From Bryoerythrophyllum caledonicum (Eukaryota > Streptophyta > Bryopsida > Pottiales > Pottiaceae): a stretch of 64,000 nucleotides of DNA. This document shows positions 60,870 through 64,000 of the stretch, one piece after another (the stretch's first letter is position 1; each line of letters starts with the position of its first letter). The position numbers and the translations under genes are program-made. The DNA is taken from assembly GCA_963971425.1 (NCBI GenBank), contig OZ020517.1:5954501-6018500 (forward strand), given 5' to 3'. Below the pieces are notes generated by a model. That model saw only the letters and a list, made by a program, of their open reading frames with translations, was not told where the DNA came from and did no database searches.

Positions 60870-62088
60870 ATGGATCGTTTTTCTCAAAACCTCCACTACC
60901 GTAGCGAGGAAAGCCTTGAGGGTGCGGAATGTTTTTTTGGGCCCAATTTGTATGGCGCATTTGAATCCATTTCAGCTCAAGTTAGAGAACAAGTGATAGA
61001 AAGAGTGGAAATGGAAAGGATTGAAGAGAAGGATGTTGATAGAGAGGAGTGTGAAATTATAGGGTCCTCGAAAAAAAGAGCTGCTCCAAAAAAGAAGGCT
61101 GCCCCAAAGAAGAAGATTGCAAAGGAAGTGGTGGTCAAAGTTGAAGGAGAAGAAGGAAACCGGACTTGGTTGGATTCGGACGTCCTTCAATTGATTGCAT
61201 TGAAGGGAGAGATGGAGCCCGAATTTGAGATAAACGGCAAGAAACAAGGTAAATTTTTTAAACCCTAAACCCTATTTTTTTTTGGAACATTCATTTTTGC
61301 AAAAGCTTGGTGAGGATTGTGAGGTAAATTGGAGGCCAAATTGGAGACGTAAAGGCCTTTGCCTTTTGGCATCGGCGCCCGGCCACCACGGCCCCCCTTT
61401 CCCCCCATTGGAGGAGCATGGAGGTCGTTGGGATTTGAATCCTAGTCTCCTCGTTACAACCCGTAGCACCTCTACTTCCCTAGTCTCCTCCTTACCACCT
61501 GGTAGCACCCCTACAATCCTACCTACCTCCTTGGATGTACAACAATGTGATTCACATTCTTTCGTGGCAATGTTTTAGCTCCCTACATGTGCTGTAATTG
61601 TTCTTCCACTTACATTCTTGAGCATTTTGACTCATTTTTTGATTGTTTTGAGTGTAGGAATCGACACATGGGTGCGGTTACATGCTAGGATGGTAGTAAT
61701 GCTTCCAAAATTCAACCGCACGGCCATGGCATGCCGCAAGAAATTCACTCAAGTATTTGCTGCTTACAAAGAAGACAAATTGGCTAATGGGATTTCAGGC
61801 AACAACCGTCAAGAAAACAAATTCTATGATGCAATGGATGAGTGGCATCATCAAGCCGGACAAGTGTTCAAGCATGTTTCGGCTACAACTAATGACAATA
61901 GTGATTTTATGGCCGACTCTCCTCCCCAAGTGGATAGTGTGTCATCATCGACACCATCTTCAACAACACCATCATCATCTTCAAAAGGTAAGCACGGTTT
62001 TCAAGAGAGATCCCTAGAAATTCTTGAGAAGATGGCAGAAACTAGTGTAGGATTAATGAGAAACTTTGAGAGAACAAATGAACTCTAA
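60870..62088 (+). CDS. Harbinger SANT/Myb-like DNA-binding protein
   Basis: Two exons (60870-61248 and 61658-62088, GT-AG, phase 1) give 269 residues. After an acidic N-terminus and a lysine-rich patch (KKRAAPKKKAAPKKK) comes a trihelix/SANT-like region, about 95-185: NRTWLDSDVLQLI, KFNRTAMACRKKFTQVFAAYK, then FYDAMDEWH. A Ser/Thr-rich linker and a C-terminal helix with LEILEKMAETSVGLM finish it. In this family the second protein binds the element ends and brings the transposase to them in the nucleus. Confidence 0.85.
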
Positions 62089-62135
62089 GAGAGAGTAGAT
62101 CAACAATTTGATCGCCTAATCAATAAGCTCTAGTT

Positions 62136-63584
62136 TTACTCCGACTCAGAAATCGAACCACTAGAGCTACAATCCTCGAATTCAACCTTTGATTTTTGAG
62201 CCAAATGAGCCTTGTAAAAACTGTCCGCTAATACCAAATGGACTTGTGTTGCTTCAGCTAGCATATCCTTCATTTTTTGAGCTCGCTCATTTTTGGTTTC
62301 TTCATGTTCTTCATTGTCTTCCTCCATTTCTTCTTCTTCTCTCGGTTCTATGAATGGTGTGTATTCTGCTTCAGGATTGACTTTTTGTAATTCTCTCATT
62401 TCCCTCAATGAAGACTCCAAGACTTTAAACATGTCTACTTCTCGCAAATCACCTAGACTTCTATTAGCCTCTTCCTGCAACTCCATCTCAGCATCCTTTG
62501 CCCATTCCATGTTGAATTCGTCATTTTCCATAATACACAAATTATGGAGACATAATGCAGCAGTTACCACATCCGGTACATTTTGAAGCGGCATGTCAAT
62601 TTTTTTCAGTAGTATACGCCATCTACCCTTTAAAATACCAAATGCCCTTTCAACCGCCATTCGAGTGCTCGATTGGATAAAGTTCCAATGAGCCTTTTTC
62701 CTAGGCAAACCTTCCCTCTCTCCTTTGAATGGTGAGTAAAACCAAGGCCGCATAGGATATGCGGCATCACCTATAAACTTAAAAGGTAAAAATGAACCCT
62801 TCATGGTTTTTTTCCCTATTTCTGATTTCTGAAATAGAGCCCAATCATGAATTCTTCCAGCCCATCCAAAGTCATAGTCCCAAAACTTACATTCCGCATC
62901 TACAACCCCTTGGAGTAAACATGAATAAAAACCTTTTCTATAATAATAAGCTACAAGATCTTGAGATGGTGCTGGAATAGGAATATGACTTCCATCTATT
63001 GCACCTAATATGTAGGGTATGTCGTATAATGCTTCAAAACCCGAAGCAATCTCCTTCATCATTGTAAGCCTGGGCTTCTTAAAAACCAATGGTCGTAAAT
63101 GAATTCTAATTGCTTTACAACATTCCCTCACAATCACCGAAGTAGTACTTAAACCTATTCCAAATAAATCTCCAATCATGGCTAAAGTATTTCCTGTTGC
63201 CAATCGCGATAACGTTACAACGAGCCTACATTCGACGGTAATACTCTTCCTAAGTTTTGTATCCTTTCTCCTCAAAACAGGCCCCCAAAGATTACACAAA
63301 TATTTAAAAGTGGATGGACTTACCCTCATTTGCTTTTGAAACTCTCTCTCCGAATAAGACCCCATAAGACTATGCTCCAAAAAACCTCCATACCTTTGAA
63401 ATTGCCAACAAGACCTCCCAAAATCCACCCTCCGTCTTTGAGCCATAAAAACCGCCATCACCATCATTTGAACATTTTGTTGAAATATTGCAAGTTTTTG
63501 CATTGCCAAAATGCCCACTATAACATACTTCATCACCATAAACACCGAAAGAAGAACAAGGATACGTTCCCTTCTAGAAGCCAT
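62136..63584 (-). CDS. Harbinger (HARBI1-type) transposase
   Basis: A single-exon 482-residue protein. I choose the ATG at 63584 (MASRRERILV). The open frame extends 44 codons upstream, but only from a TTG into the terminal inverted-repeat region. A helix-turn-helix region lies at about 80-165 (VSPSTFKYLCNLW to IGLSTTSVIVRECC). The DDE catalytic residues are D about 197 in GAIDGSHIPI, D about 272 in FIGDAAYPMRPW, and E about 311 in MAVERAFGILKGRWR. RIHDWALFQKSEIG is also typical. The C-terminus is acidic. Length and motifs match intact plant PIF transposases. It cuts and pastes the element into TAA/TTA-like sites. Confidence 0.95.
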   Translation of the reverse strand: MASRRERILVLLSVFMVMKYVIVGILAMQKLAIFQQNVQMMVMAVFMAQRRRVDFGRSCWQFQRYGGFLEHSLMGSYSEREFQKQMRVSPSTFKYLCNLWGPVLRRKDTKLRKSITVECRLVVTLSRLATGNTLAMIGDLFGIGLSTTSVIVRECCKAIRIHLRPLVFKKPRLTMMKEIASGFEALYDIPYILGAIDGSHIPIPAPSQDLVAYYYRKGFYSCLLQGVVDAECKFWDYDFGWAGRIHDWALFQKSEIGKKTMKGSFLPFKFIGDAAYPMRPWFYSPFKGEREGLPRKKAHWNFIQSSTRMAVERAFGILKGRWRILLKKIDMPLQNVPDVVTAALCLHNLCIMENDEFNMEWAKDAEMELQEEANRSLGDLREVDMFKVLESSLREMRELQKVNPEAEYTPFIEPREEEEMEEDNEEHEETKNERAQKMKDMLAEATQVHLVLADSFYKAHLAQKSKVEFEDCSSSGSISESE

Positions 63585-63834
63585 GGTAAAAGAATGAGAG
63601 GTAAATTTCAGCAAATTGTTCCATTCATATAGTAAGAAATGAATGGAATCTTGGCGAATGGTATGGGGTTTGGCCACTCCACTTGGCCTTTGGGGCTTCA
63701 TACCACAACCGGCCAAACCTTCAATCTATATTATTTAATGTATGTTTTTGGCAAAAAAGTTTGGCGTCTCGCCATAGTTTGGCCACTCATTTTGACGGTC
63801 GACCTCTCAACTTGGGCATAGTGTGAAGCGGCCC

Positions 63835-63837
63835 TAA
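63835..63837. repeat. TAA target-site duplication (right) of Harbinger
   Basis: Matches the TAA at 60404-60406. Confidence 0.85.
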
Positions 63838-63894
63838 TCCTTTGTCTAGTAGGCATCGTTTTAGTAAGTGGAACGAATAGACACTCTATTCACG

Positions 63895-63916
63895 CCGGCC
63901 TCCTTTTGGAGACCGG
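63895..63916 (+). other. Hairpin at the LINE 3' end
   Basis: CCGGCCTCC and GGAGACCGG pair around a TTTT loop with one mismatch, two bases before a (TTC)n tail. A stem-loop followed by a short simple repeat is the usual 3' signature recognised by LINE reverse transcriptases of this broad type. Confidence 0.7.
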
Positions 63917-63918
63917 AG

Positions 63919-64000
63919 TTCTTCTTCTTCTTCTTCTTCTTCTTCTTCTTCTTCTTCTTCTTCTTCTTCTTCTTCTTCTTCTTCTTCTTCTTCTTCTTCT
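63919..64000 (+). repeat. (TTC)n microsatellite, LINE tail
   Basis: Perfect TTC repeats run to the end of the window. They follow the LINE hairpin directly, so they are best read as the LINE 3' tail, possibly expanded. The true end and target-site copy lie outside the window. Confidence 0.85.

Larger units (their letters stand above)
60407..63834. mobile_element. Intact PIF/Harbinger element
   Basis: The 3428-bp element is bounded by inverted ends at 60407-60443 and 63800-63834. The outer 15 bases (GGGCCGCTTCACACT) match exactly, and similarity continues through CCAAGT-GAGAGG. It is flanked by TAA on both sides, the 3-bp duplication typical of the family. It contains both Harbinger genes, arranged convergently with only 47 bases between stop codons. 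No stop codon or frameshift is seen in either gene, so this copy could be autonomous and young. Confidence 0.93.
51114..64000 (+). mobile_element. Decayed LINE, probable Dualen-like dual-endonuclease element
   Basis: One plus-strand non-LTR retrotransposon covers this interval. ORF1 (51114-52783) is followed by a long ORF2 (from about 53.2-53.4 kb to 60288), a 3' untranslated part, a 3' hairpin (63895-63916) and a (TTC)n tail reaching the window end. ORF2 holds a 2A-type motif, AP endonuclease, reverse transcriptase, chromodomain-like segment, PCIF1-like segment, RNase H, CCHC finger and probable restriction-like endonuclease. AP endonuclease plus restriction-like endonuclease is the hallmark of Dualen/RandI elements. 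Several in-frame TAA/TAG/TGA codons and a few frameshifts show the copy is dead. A PIF/Harbinger element sits inside the 3' part at 60407. The 5' end is not resolved. Confidence 0.85.

Noticed and set aside
63919-64000. CRISPR-like or other functional array
   Set aside because: It is a plain TTC microsatellite following a LINE hairpin.

Overview
The window looks like nuclear DNA of a land plant, probably not a flowering plant. The evidence is GT-AG introns in every host gene, plant telomere-type CCCTAA motifs, a plant-type isopentenyl phosphate kinase, a plant-type TOM5, a POLAR-like protein, and plant-style Helitron, Mutator-like, PIF/Harbinger and LINE elements. I cannot name the species. 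All gene models were made by joining open frames by hand at splice sites and checking codon phase. There is no expression or database support behind them.

Layout. A Helitron helicase fragment lies at 0.25-0.56 kb. A nine-exon POLAR-like gene runs leftward at 6.7-1.6 kb. An intergenic zone with one diverged repeat pair covers 7-11.4 kb. A 12-exon isopentenyl phosphate kinase gene (13.7-11.4 kb, minus) shares a 252-bp head-to-head promoter with a two-exon TOM5 gene (13.9-14.3 kb, plus). A 12-exon gene for a three-RRM, zinc-finger and dsRBD protein follows (14.9-21.9 kb, plus). Next is about 9.5 kb of very AT-rich, gene-free DNA (21.9-31.4 kb). From 31.4 kb on, the window is mainly mobile DNA.

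The most interesting part is 31393-45785: a 14.4-kb Mutator-like DNA transposon flanked by an exact 10-bp duplication, with ends built from 7-bp GGTGAGC-type repeats. It carries a MULE transposase with a SWIM finger (frame intact except for two nonsense codons), a small basic protein ending in an SV40-like nuclear localisation motif, and a complete 12-exon gene joining an N-terminal ParB-like domain to a C-terminal DNA adenine-methyltransferase-like domain. The methyltransferase motifs look degenerate (DIPE in place of DPPY). I know of no described plant transposon with this cargo.

A 1.3-kb foldback array of ~180-bp units (47.27-48.60 kb) precedes a long decayed LINE (from about 51.1 kb or earlier to the window end). 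Its ORF2 has an unusual series of modules: a 2A-type ribosome-skipping motif, an AP-type endonuclease, reverse transcriptase, a chromodomain-like segment, a segment resembling PCIF1-type adenine methyltransferases (AHPH in place of NPPF), RNase H, a CCHC finger, and a probable restriction-like endonuclease. That order recalls dual-endonuclease Dualen/RandI elements. The LINE 3' end (hairpin plus (TTC)n) is split by an apparently intact PIF/Harbinger element (60407-63834, TAA duplication) with both its genes. So two unrelated transposons in one window carry methyltransferase-like modules with altered catalytic tetrapeptides.
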